A stretch of 64,000 nucleotides of DNA from JACVRM01 sp046262315 (GTDB lineage: Bacteria > Actinomycetota > Thermoleophilia > Gaiellales > Gaiellaceae): contig JBHEMZ010000029.1 in the NCBI GenBank assembly GCA_046262315.1, positions 1 through 64,000 of the forward strand, given 5' to 3'. The notes below the pieces were generated by a model, which ran no database searches, was not told the origin of the DNA, and was given only the letters and a program-made list of their open reading frames with translations. Below, in pieces: positions 7,801 through 13,967 of the stretch (position 1 is its first letter; every line of letters begins with the position of its first letter). Made by a program: the position numbers and the translations under genes.

Positions 7801-9169
7801 GCACGTTCTCGAGCTGGGAGCGCGAGAGGTCGTTGAACGGGTAGGCGCGGCGGACGAGCTCGTGGAGCTCCTGCACGCCGATCTCGTCATCCGCGCAGAT
7901 GGCGACGACCTGCTGCGCGAGCACGTCGAGCGGGTTGCGCGGGATGACCGTCTCCTCGATCGCGCCGTCGAGCATGCGGCGCGCGACGACGGCCGACTCG
8001 AGCAGGTCGGCACGGTACTTGGGGAAGATGCGGCCCTTCGAGACCGACGCCAGGTCATGCCCGGCGCGGCCGATCCGCTGGAGCCCGCGTGCGACCGACT
8101 TCGGGCTCTCGACCTGGACAACGAGGTCGACAGCGCCCATGTCGATCCCGAGCTCGAGCGACGATGTGGCGACGAGGCACGGGATCTCGCCGCGTTTGAG
8201 CAGCTCCTCGATCTCGACGCGCTGCTCGCGCGCGAGCGAGCCGTGGTGCGCGCGCGCAATCTCCTCCTCGGCGAGCTCGTTGAGGCGCAGCGCCAGCCGC
8301 TCGGCGAGCCGGCGGTTGTTGACGAAGACGATGGTCGAGCGGTGCTCGCGGACCATCCGCAGCAGCTCGGGGTAGATCGAAGGCCAGATCGACTGGCTGT
8401 TGCGCTCGGTGCCGGCGTCCATCTCCTGGCCGTCGGGGGGTACCGGGTAAGAGAGGGTCGAGGTGGAAGCCAGCTCACGCATGTCCTCCACGGGCAGGAC
8501 GACCTGGAGATCGAGCTCCTTCGCGCGGCCGGCGTCGACCAGCTCGATCGGCCGGCCGCCGGAGACGAAGCGGCCGATCTCCTCGAGCGGCCGCTGCGTG
8601 GCTGACAAACCGATGCGTTGCATCGGTTTGTCTCGTTGGAGTAGCCGCTCCAGTCGTTCGACGGTGATCGCGAGGTGGGCGCCTCGTTTTGTTCCGGCGA
8701 CCGCATGGACCTCGTCCAGGATCAGCGTCTCGACCGTCTTGAGGATCTCGCGCGCCTGCGAGGTGAGCATGAGGAAGAGCGATTCGGGCGTGGTGATGAG
8801 GATGTCTGGCGGCTTGCGCAGCATCTGCTGGCGCTCGCGTTGCGGGGTGTCGCCGGTGCGGACCGCGACTTGGAGCGAGCTCTCGAGGCCGGCGAGTGGG
8901 CCGCGGAGGTTGCGCTCGATGTCGTAGTTCAGCGCTTTCAGCGGCGAGACGTAGAGCAGACGGATGCCCTCTCCCGGCTCGGCCTCCAGGCGGTCGAGCC
9001 CGTAGAGGAAGGCGGCGAGCGTCTTGCCCGAGCCGGTCGGCGCCTGGATGAGGGTGTGCGCGCCGGTGGCGATCGTCGGCCACCCGTGCTCCTGCGCAGG
9101 CGTCGGCGCGTCGAAGGTGCGCTCGAACCAGGCGCGTGTCTTCGGTGTGAAGGCGCTCAGCGGATCCAT
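4871..9169 (-). CDS. lhr: Lhr-type large ATP-dependent DNA/RNA helicase
   Basis: 1,432 aa, close to the roughly 1,500 of mycobacterial Lhr, a DNA-damage-induced 3'-to-5' helicase. Motifs in order: Q-like PTPAQ (about residue 23), Walker A APTGSGKT (about 43-50), TTPES, Walker B/DEVH in LILDEVHAVAG (about 150), motif III LSATQRP, motif IV FVNNRRLAERLA, motif V SSLELGIDMG, motif VI QRIGRAGH. A winged-helix/beta-barrel region and the long C-terminal Lhr domain follow. Cytoplasmic. ATG 9169 has a TAGTCT -10 only 6 nt upstream, so the message is probably leaderless. A perfect SOS-type box overlaps the -35. The downstream nei-like glycosylase suggests the lhr-nei repair pair known from mycobacteria. 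Confidence 0.95.
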   Translation of the reverse strand: MDPLSAFTPKTRAWFERTFDAPTPAQEHGWPTIATGAHTLIQAPTGSGKTLAAFLYGLDRLEAEPGEGIRLLYVSPLKALNYDIERNLRGPLAGLESSLQVAVRTGDTPQRERQQMLRKPPDILITTPESLFLMLTSQAREILKTVETLILDEVHAVAGTKRGAHLAITVERLERLLQRDKPMQRIGLSATQRPLEEIGRFVSGGRPIELVDAGRAKELDLQVVLPVEDMRELASTSTLSYPVPPDGQEMDAGTERNSQSIWPSIYPELLRMVREHRSTIVFVNNRRLAERLALRLNELAEEEIARAHHGSLAREQRVEIEELLKRGEIPCLVATSSLELGIDMGAVDLVVQVESPKSVARGLQRIGRAGHDLASVSKGRIFPKYRADLLESAVVARRMLDGAIEETVIPRNPLDVLAQQVVAICADDEIGVQELHELVRRAYPFNDLSRSQLENVLDMLAGRYPSDEFAELRPRIVWDRTAGTIRGRSGARRLAVTNAGTIPDRGLFGVFQVDGGGRVGELDEEMVYEARAGQTFLLGASTWRIEEITRDRVLVTPAPGVPGAVPFWKGEGIGRPYELGAAIGKTSRELVALSDERAMARLQREHRLDERAAKNLLTFLREQEGSTGAVPSDRTVVVERFRDEIGDWRVCVLTPFGARVHAPWAMAMTARLRDGAGLDAQSIWSDDGIALHFPDADQPPPVEELLVDPEQLEDLVVGELGQTALFGARFRENAGRALLIPRRRPGQRTPLWQQRLKAQSLLQVARKYGSFPVILETYRECLQDVFDLPALHHVLQGVRTRELDLVEIETSSASPYAASLLFDYIATYMYEDDTPAAERRAQALSLDRDLLRELLGREELRDLLDPGALEEVEEQLRGSPRNADGLHDQLLLRGHLFEGEYDAGFAESLLRERRAIRVKVGGRDALFAAEDAGRYRDAVGVMPPGGLPEAFLDPGEEPLRGLLARFARGRGPFTTREAAERFGVDRVRVESELQALERDEKLVRGELRPGGTEREWCDPEVLRRLRRASLAALRKEVEPAEQAALGRFLPSWHGIDRRASLREALVPLQALTLPVSLWESEVLPRRVPGYSPLQLDGLCASGELVWVGAGLDRVAVYFREDAPLLGRPAAAERPDETPHAAVRRALTHSAEFWLDLVAAAGLDVQEALPALWELVWAGEVTNDAWTPLRAPRRYGAAQAARRPRRFSRRRASGATATQGRWSLTDRLFAEGPDRRALAELLLERQGIVTRDGVRAEGITGGYGAVYGELKALETLGLCRRGYFVEGLGGAQFALGGAVERLRELRAAPEGETETLVLAAPDPAQPYGAVLPWPKRAGGRASRVAGAQVVLLNGKAALFVERGGRTIVPLRDPDEEEWLRPALAALVEHVKRGRSKRLAVERFDGEPVTESTVLPLFEEAGFLAGPRRVVLRP

Positions 9170-9175
9170 GCCGCC

Positions 9176-9211
9176 AGACTAGCCCGCAAAAGTCGCACGA
9201 ACAAGTGTTCG
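9176..9211 (-). promoter_or_regulatory. lhr promoter with LexA/SOS box
   Basis: CGAACAAGTGTTCG at 9198-9211 is a perfect inverted repeat fitting the Gram-positive/actinobacterial LexA consensus CGAACNNNNGTTCG. On the minus strand the -35 hexamer TTGTTC (9199-9204) lies inside it, followed 17 bp later by -10 TAGTCT (9176-9181) and, 6 nt on, the lhr ATG. LexA bound here should block RNA polymerase, making lhr damage-inducible. The sequence match is direct; regulation is inferred. Confidence 0.85.
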
Positions 9212-9244
9212 TTGCAGAGCTGTGGTAAGACTGTTTCACTCTCG

Positions 9245-9265
9245 TGACCCCGCGGGGTCAGACCC
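9245..9265. terminator. Palindromic repeat TGACCCCGCGGGGTCA between HIT gene and lhr promoter
   Basis: Perfect 16-bp palindrome at 9245-9260 overlapping a second motif GGGGTCAGACCC (9254-9265). It lies in the 150-bp gap downstream of the minus-strand HIT gene and upstream of lhr, so it could end HIT transcription; there is no T-tract. The GGGTCTGACCCC motif also occurs at 55618-55630 and, altered, in the 51-bp repeats at 43323. Confidence 0.55.
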
Positions 9266-9319
9266 AGGTCGTGTTCCGCGCGGACACGGCCTCTGTGCCG
9301 GAAGTGTGCCGGGAGCGGG

Positions 9320-9781
9320 TCAGCTCAGAAGCGCACGCAAGGCTTCGGCGTCCGAGCTGAAGAGCTTCTCGTCGATCGGCGGCCGCTCCTCCTCCGGGAA
9401 GGGGAGCGGCCAGCCCGGCCTCGGGTCGTCCGCGTAGCGCGGGATCACGTGCGTGTGCAGGTGCGGCAGCGAGTTGCCGAGCACGTTGTAGTTCGTCTTG
9501 ACGGGCTGAAGGTGCTGCTCGAGTGCCCGCGCGACGTGCACGACCTCGAGCCAGTACGCAGCCGCTTCGGCGGCCTCGAGCTCGGTCGGCTCTGCCACGT
9601 GCCGGCCGCGCCAGACGACGACCGTGTAGCCGCGCTGGACGTCGGCGCGCTGGAGATAAGCGTCGGATACCTCGCCGGCAAAGATGCGCGAGCCCCACGG
9701 CAGCTCCTCGAGCCGACCCTGCTCGCACATCGCACAGCCCTTGCCGCAACGCAGCTCGTAGAACCTCGCCGGCCACTCCAC
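9320..9781 (-). CDS. HIT-family nucleotide hydrolase/transferase
   Basis: About 153 aa from GTG 9781. The histidine-triad motif LPHLHTHVIPRY (HxHxHxx) is at about residues 116-127, and an N-terminal CGKGCAMC cluster could bind zinc, as in several HIT proteins. Family members hydrolyse nucleotide phosphoramidates, dinucleoside polyphosphates or ADP-linked compounds; the substrate here cannot be told. The longer ATG start at 9808 would overlap the divergent gene's start codon. GTG 9781 is preferred because a TAACGT box lies 8 nt upstream, fitting a leaderless transcript. Divergent from another HIT-fold gene across only 25 bp. Confidence 0.88.
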   Translation of the reverse strand: MEWPARFYELRCGKGCAMCEQGRLEELPWGSRIFAGEVSDAYLQRADVQRGYTVVVWRGRHVAEPTELEAAEAAAYWLEVVHVARALEQHLQPVKTNYNVLGNSLPHLHTHVIPRYADDPRPGWPLPFPEEERPPIDEKLFSSDAEALRALLS

Positions 9782-9806
9782 CGGACGCGACGTTATCGTC
9801 CGTGCC
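9782..9806. promoter_or_regulatory. Overlapping divergent leaderless promoters of two HIT-fold genes
   Basis: The 25-bp gap holds TATCGT (9794-9799, plus strand, 7 nt before ATG 9807) and TAACGT (9790-9795 on the minus strand, 8 nt before GTG 9781). The two -10 boxes overlap by two bases, so polymerases should compete. There is no Shine-Dalgarno sequence for either gene. Confidence 0.55.
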
Positions 9807-10376
9807 ATGCCGGAGACGCCGGAAGAGCTGCACGCGCGCGTCGCGAACGCCCTGCGCATGCCGGCCGTGCACGAGTGGGAGACGTTCCCCTTCGACGGCG
9901 ACATGCAGCCGCGCCCGCTCGCGTCGCCGGTCGAGCACGAGGAGCCCCGGCACGGCGAGGGCGGCGTGGATTGCTACCGCTGCTCCGCGCCCGATGACGA
10001 GTACCTCTGGACGAGCGAGCGCTGGCGCGTCCGCGGGCTCGGCCCGAGCGGGCTACCGGTGATCGTCATGCTCGAGCCGCGGGAGCACCTTGGTGAGCCG
10101 GGCGACCTGCCGGACGAGCTCGCCGCCGAGCTGGGCGTGCTGCTCGGCCGGGTGGAGCGCGCCGTCCGCTCCGTCGGCGAGATCGGCCGCGTGCACGTAT
10201 GCCGCTGGGGCGATGGCTCCGAACACCTGCACTGGTGGTTCATGGCGCGCCCGGCGCGCATCCCGCAGCTGATCGGCTCGTTCGCCGCGATCTGGGACGA
10301 CGTTTTGCCGCCGCTCTCCGAGGACGTGTGGCGCGAGAACCTCGCCGCGGTGGCCGCCGCCCTCGCCCGCGACTGA
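9807..10376 (+). CDS. HIT-like superfamily protein (degenerate triad)
   Basis: 189 aa from ATG 9807. The C-terminal part has GSEHLHWWFMARP, the H-x-H-W-W form of the HIT-like motif seen in actinobacterial diadenosine-tetraphosphate-hydrolase-like proteins; the third histidine is replaced. An N-terminal CYRC pair (about residues 56-59) may bind metal. With the divergent canonical HIT gene it forms a bidirectional pair, which suggests related nucleotide substrates. Catalysis is uncertain because of the altered triad. Leaderless start inferred from TATCGT 7 nt upstream. Confidence 0.8.
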   Translation: MPETPEELHARVANALRMPAVHEWETFPFDGDMQPRPLASPVEHEEPRHGEGGVDCYRCSAPDDEYLWTSERWRVRGLGPSGLPVIVMLEPREHLGEPGDLPDELAAELGVLLGRVERAVRSVGEIGRVHVCRWGDGSEHLHWWFMARPARIPQLIGSFAAIWDDVLPPLSEDVWRENLAAVAAALARD

Positions 10377-10381
10377 CAGGC

Positions 10382-11488
10382 GTGCTAACGGCCACCTGGG
10401 AGCAGGTCAACACGAGACGCCTCCAGCGCGGCGCCCTGCTCGACCCGGCGCCGTCCATTGCCGAGGCGGTGCGCGGGACTTGCGGCCTGCAGGCGCAGCT
10501 CCTGAGCGCCGCGGAGCTCGGTGCCGGCCTCCGCGTCGCAGGCGTGCGCCGCGAGGATGTGCGGGCCGAGCTGTGGGAGCGCCGCACGCTCGTCCGGCTG
10601 ACGGCCCAGCGCGGGACGATCCACGTGCTGCCCGCGGATGAGCTGCCGGTTTGGGTCGCCGCCCTCCGTGGCCCGCATCCTTACTGGCACACACGCGAGT
10701 GGCGCGAGCGCTACGACGTGACCCCGGAGCGCGCGGACGCCCTTGTCTCGGCGATCGCAGACGCGCTCGACGGCGTGCAGCTAACGCGCGAGGAGCTCGC
10801 GGTCGAGGCGTCCGCCCGCGCGGGCTCCTGGGCTCGCACGCGTCTGACCTCCGGCTGGGGCGAGCTGCTGGCACCCGCGGCGTACAGCGGCCTCCTCTGC
10901 CATGGCCCGCCACGAGGCGGCACGGTCACGTTCGTTCGTGCCGACCAGTGGATCGGCGGCTGGCGCGAGGTCGACCCCCACGAGGCGCTCGTCGAGATCG
11001 TGCGCCGCTACCTGCACACGTACGGCCCGACCCGGCCCCGCGATGTCTCGCGCTGGCTCGGCGTCGAGCTCCCGCGCGTCGAGGCCGCGCTGGAAGAGCT
11101 CGACCTCGAGGAGGTGCGGATCGAGCGCCGGCGCGCCCAGCAGCTCGCCGGCGATGAGTTCCCCGACCCGGGCGCCTCCGTGCGGCTCCTGCCGAAGTAC
11201 GACTGCTACGTGCTCGGCTGCTACCCGCGCGAGAGCATCGTCCCGATCCCGGTCCGCGACGCGCTGCGCGCCCACCCGCGCGGGCGCTTCGAGAGCGCGA
11301 GCGGCCACTGGGTGCTCGTCGTCGACGGGCTCGTGGCCGGCATGTGGGAGCGGCAAGGCAAGGAGATCCGCATCGACGCATTCACGCGGCTCAGCCGCGG
11401 ACAGCAAAGGCAGGCAGAGGAGGACGCCGCCCGCATCGGCGCCTTCCTCGGGCTCGACGCGTCCATCTCGTTCGCCCCGCTCACCTAG
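10382..11488 (+). CDS. AlkZ-like winged-helix DNA-binding protein (DUF1006/HTH_42)
   Basis: About 368 aa from GTG 10382, 5 bp after the HIT-like gene stop. Family signatures: early RGALLDPAPSIAEAVRGTCGLQAQLLSAAELG, mid HVLPADELP, and later VDPHEALVEIVRRYLHTYGPTRPRDVSRWLG, the winged-helix core, plus LLPKYDCYVLGCYPRE and a late FTRLSRGQQ. Relatives include AlkZ/YcaQ glycosylases, which unhook DNA crosslinks or excise bulky alkylated bases. AlkZ itself has a catalytic QxQ/QxD motif; GLQAQLL (about residues 37-43) carries QAQ. DNA repair glycosylase activity is plausible, and neighbouring HhH-GPD and HIT genes fit a repair theme. Confidence 0.8.
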   Translation: MLTATWEQVNTRRLQRGALLDPAPSIAEAVRGTCGLQAQLLSAAELGAGLRVAGVRREDVRAELWERRTLVRLTAQRGTIHVLPADELPVWVAALRGPHPYWHTREWRERYDVTPERADALVSAIADALDGVQLTREELAVEASARAGSWARTRLTSGWGELLAPAAYSGLLCHGPPRGGTVTFVRADQWIGGWREVDPHEALVEIVRRYLHTYGPTRPRDVSRWLGVELPRVEAALEELDLEEVRIERRRAQQLAGDEFPDPGASVRLLPKYDCYVLGCYPRESIVPIPVRDALRAHPRGRFESASGHWVLVVDGLVAGMWERQGKEIRIDAFTRLSRGQQRQAEEDAARIGAFLGLDASISFAPLT

Positions 11489-11491
11489 CCT
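11486..11491 (+). promoter_or_regulatory. -10 box TAGCCT formed with the upstream stop codon
   Basis: TAG of the AlkZ-like gene stop plus CCT gives a TANNNT -10 element 7 nt before GTG 11499, with no Shine-Dalgarno sequence. This is consistent with a leaderless internal promoter for the DUF1028 gene. Confidence 0.45.
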
Positions 11492-11498
11492 TCGCGCC

Positions 11499-12347
11499 GT
11501 GACGTACTCGATCGTCGCGCGCGATCCCGAAACCGGCGAGCTCGGCGTTGCCGTCCAGACGCGCTCGTTTGCGGTGGGAGCGGCCGTGCCATGGGCCAAG
11601 GCAGGTGTGGGCGCCGTCGCGACGCAGTCCTTCACGGAGCGCAGCTACGGGCCGCTCGGGCTCGAGCTGCTACGGGCGGGGCGGGCGCCCGAGGACGCCC
11701 TCGCGGGGCTCGTGACCGCTGATCCGCAGGAGAACGTGCGCCAGGTGGGCATCGTCGACGCAACCGGGCGGGGCGCTGCGCACACCGGCGAGCTGTGCAT
11801 CAAGGAGGCCGGGCACCTCGTGCACGAGAACTTCACCGTGCAGGCGAACATGATGTCGAGCGCCGAGGTCTGGCCGGCGATGGCGTCGGCGTACGGGGCC
11901 GCATCCGGCTCCCTGCCACAGCGACTGCTCGGCGCGCTCGATGCCGGCGAAGCGGCCGGAGGCGACTTCCGCGGCCGCCAGACCGCCGCCATGCTCGTCG
12001 TGGAGGGCAAACCCTCGGGCCGGCCCTGGGCCGACCGCGTGATCGACGTCCGTGTCGACGATCACGCCGACCCGCTCACCGAGCTGCGGCGGCTGGTCAC
12101 GCTCGCCGAGAGCTACCGGCGCTTGAACAGGCTCTCCGGACAGGTATCCACGGAGGAGCTGAGTTTCGCGCGCGCCGCCGGCGTCGCCGAGGATCATCTC
12201 GCGTGGTCGGTCGTCACCGCCGCCTGGCGCGCCGGCGATCTCGACCTGGCGCGCCGCCGACTCGACGCGATGGTCTCGCGCGAGCCACGCTGGGAGCACG
12301 CGTGGGACGTCCTTCGCAGCGTTCCGCCCCCGGTTTCCGACGACTAG
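11499..12347 (+). CDS. DUF1028 family protein
   Basis: About 282 aa from GTG 11499. The N-terminus is the family signature TYSIVARDPETGELGVAVQTRSFAVGAAVPWAKAG, followed by GAVATQSFTERSYGP and HTGELCIKEAGH; the C-terminal third adds TPR-like helices. DUF1028 proteins are predicted Ntn-hydrolase-fold enzymes and are often next to amidohydrolases; no reaction is established for this one. No signal peptide, so probably cytoplasmic. It lies in a tight plus-strand series but appears to have its own leaderless promoter. Confidence 0.85.
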   Translation: MTYSIVARDPETGELGVAVQTRSFAVGAAVPWAKAGVGAVATQSFTERSYGPLGLELLRAGRAPEDALAGLVTADPQENVRQVGIVDATGRGAAHTGELCIKEAGHLVHENFTVQANMMSSAEVWPAMASAYGAASGSLPQRLLGALDAGEAAGGDFRGRQTAAMLVVEGKPSGRPWADRVIDVRVDDHADPLTELRRLVTLAESYRRLNRLSGQVSTEELSFARAAGVAEDHLAWSVVTAAWRAGDLDLARRRLDAMVSREPRWEHAWDVLRSVPPPVSDD

Positions 12348-12350
12348 GAT
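12345..12350 (+). promoter_or_regulatory. -10 box TAGGAT formed with the upstream stop codon
   Basis: The stop TAG of the DUF1028 gene continues as GAT, giving TAGGAT, a near-ideal actinobacterial -10, 7 nt before GTG 12358. No Shine-Dalgarno sequence lies between. A second example after 11486, so the arrangement may not be chance. Confidence 0.5.
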
Positions 12351-12357
12351 TCGCCTC

Positions 12358-12924
12358 GTGACCGCGCCCACTATCGAGCGGCTCCACTTCACGGGCGATC
12401 CGGAGGCCGACGAGCTGCTCGCCCGCGATCCGCTCGCGCTGCTGATCGGCTTCGTGCTCGACCAGCAGGTGCCGATGCCGAAGGCCTTCTCCGGCCCACT
12501 TGCGCTCGAGCGCCGGATCGGCGAGCTCGGCGCGGAGCGGATCGCGGGCATGGACGCGGCAGAGCTCGAGCGCGTCTTCCGCGAGCGGCCCGCGATCCAC
12601 CGCTTCCCGGGCTCCATGGCGCGGCGGGTGCAAGAGCTGTGCCGCGCGGTCGTGTCCGAGTACGGCGGGCGCGCCGAGCGGATCTGGACGGAGGCCGCCG
12701 GCACCGACGACCTGCGGCGCCGGCTCGCCGCACTGCCCGGCTTCGGGCCGATGAAGGTGACGGTGCTCGGTGCGGTGCTCGCGAAGCGCCTGGGGGTGCG
12801 TGCCGCCGAGCCGCTCGTGCCCAACTACCCGACGCCGGGCGACATCGACTCGGACGAAGCGCGCGAGCGCTTTCAGCAGGCGAAGCGCGAGTACAAGGCG
12901 CGGCTGCGCGCCGAGCGCGACTGA
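12358..12924 (+). CDS. HhH-GPD-type base-excision repair protein
   Basis: 188 aa from GTG 12358. LLIGFVLDQQVPMPKAFSGP matches the opening of the HhH-GPD fold, and LAALPGFGPMKVTVLGAVLAKR (about residues 124-145) is the helix-hairpin-helix followed by the glycine/proline-rich loop. The catalytic aspartate usual after the hairpin is not obvious: the region reads PNYPTPGDIDSDEA. In actinobacteria such genes are often mislabelled as HesB-like. Function as a DNA glycosylase is inferred from fold; the substrate is unknown. The C-terminus is basic, compatible with DNA binding. Confidence 0.85.
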   Translation: MTAPTIERLHFTGDPEADELLARDPLALLIGFVLDQQVPMPKAFSGPLALERRIGELGAERIAGMDAAELERVFRERPAIHRFPGSMARRVQELCRAVVSEYGGRAERIWTEAAGTDDLRRRLAALPGFGPMKVTVLGAVLAKRLGVRAAEPLVPNYPTPGDIDSDEARERFQQAKREYKARLRAERD

Positions 12925-12952
12925 GGGATCGCTTCCGGCGGACCCGCCGCCG

Positions 12953-13891
12953 ATGGCTGTGACGATGAGGCGCCTCGCGCTCGCCCTCGGGCTCCTCGCG
13001 GCCTTCGCGGCTGCCGGCTCCGCGCAGGGGCTGCGCCTACCCACCGCGCCCCGCTGCCAGGTCTTCCCCGCCTCCAATCCGTGGAACCAGCGCGTCGACC
13101 GGCTTCCCGTCGCGGCCGACTCCGACGCCATCGTTGCCTCGATCGGACGCGACCGCGGCCTGCACGCCGACTTCGGCTCGGGACTGTGGGACGGCGGGCC
13201 GATCGGCATCCCGATCACGGTCGTGCGCGGCTCCCAGCGCAAGGTTCGAGTCGCCTTCGAGTACGTCGACGAGAGCGACCGCGGTCCGTATCCGATCCCA
13301 GCGAACGTGCGCATCGAGGGCGGCCGGCAGTCGGACGGCGACCGGCACGCGATCGTCGTCGACCGCGACGCGTGCCGTCTCTACGAGCTCTTCGCGCTGC
13401 GGCGGACGGCCGCAGGCTGGCGCGCGGGCTCGGGCGCGATCTGGAGTCTCGGCTCGAACCGGCTGCGCCCGGCCGGCTGGACGTCAGCCGACGCGGCGGG
13501 CCTCCCGATCCTGCCGGGCCTGGCGCGCTATGACGAGGTAAAACGCGGCCGCATCGACCACGCTCTGCGCTTCACAGTCAGCCGCACGCGCCGCGCCTAC
13601 GTCTGGCCCGCGCGCCACTTCGCGAGCAGTTCGACGGATCCGAGTCTCCCTCCGATGGGCCTGCGTGTCCGCCTGGAGGCGAGCTTCGACGTCCGTCCCT
13701 TCCCGCCGCAGGCGCGTGTGGTGCTCGTCGCCCTGAAGCGCTACGGGATGATCGTCTCCGACAACGGCTCCGACTGGTTCGTCTCGGGCGCGCCCGACGC
13801 ACGCTGGTCGAACGACCAGCTGCACACTCTCGGCCGAGTCACGGGCGCGAGCTTCGAGGTCGTGGACGCCTCGTCGCTGCGCCCGCGCTGA
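12953..13891 (+). CDS. Secreted protein of unknown function
   Basis: 312 aa from ATG 12953 (ATG 12965 is an equal alternative). A Sec signal peptide is clear: MRRLALALGLLAAFAAAGSAQG. The mature part contains NPWNQRVDRLPV, GSGLWDGGPIGIPITVV, PIPANVRIEGG and HALRFTVSRTRRAYVWPARH, a pattern I associate with actinobacterial extracellular proteins found near sugar- or lipid-active genes. Catalytic function is not known. It ends with YGMIVSDNGSDWFVSGAPDARW and a short tail. It is followed by a palindrome shared with the convergent oxidoreductase gene. Confidence 0.8.
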   Translation: MAVTMRRLALALGLLAAFAAAGSAQGLRLPTAPRCQVFPASNPWNQRVDRLPVAADSDAIVASIGRDRGLHADFGSGLWDGGPIGIPITVVRGSQRKVRVAFEYVDESDRGPYPIPANVRIEGGRQSDGDRHAIVVDRDACRLYELFALRRTAAGWRAGSGAIWSLGSNRLRPAGWTSADAAGLPILPGLARYDEVKRGRIDHALRFTVSRTRRAYVWPARHFASSSTDPSLPPMGLRVRLEASFDVRPFPPQARVVLVALKRYGMIVSDNGSDWFVSGAPDARWSNDQLHTLGRVTGASFEVVDASSLRPR

Positions 13892-13944
13892 CGCGCGCAG
13901 ATGCACCATGCTCCGGCGCCCGCAGCGGGCCCAGCACCTGCGAC

Positions 13945-13967
13945 GCAAGTAACAGACTGTTACTTGC
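13945..13967. terminator. 23-nt palindrome between convergent genes
   Basis: Arms GCAAGTAACAG and CTGTTACTTGC around one central A, perfectly complementary. It lies between the plus-strand secreted-protein gene (ends 13891) and the convergent oxidoreductase gene, whose TGA stop begins at the next base (13968). The same element, inverted, is at 36660-36682, and a half copy at 48376-48388. Position suggests a bidirectional terminator, although there is no T-tract. Confidence 0.7.

Noticed and set aside
11670..12824. 384-aa minus-strand frame opposite DUF1028 and HhH-GPD genes
   Set aside because: GC-driven shadow; both plus-strand genes have clear family motifs.
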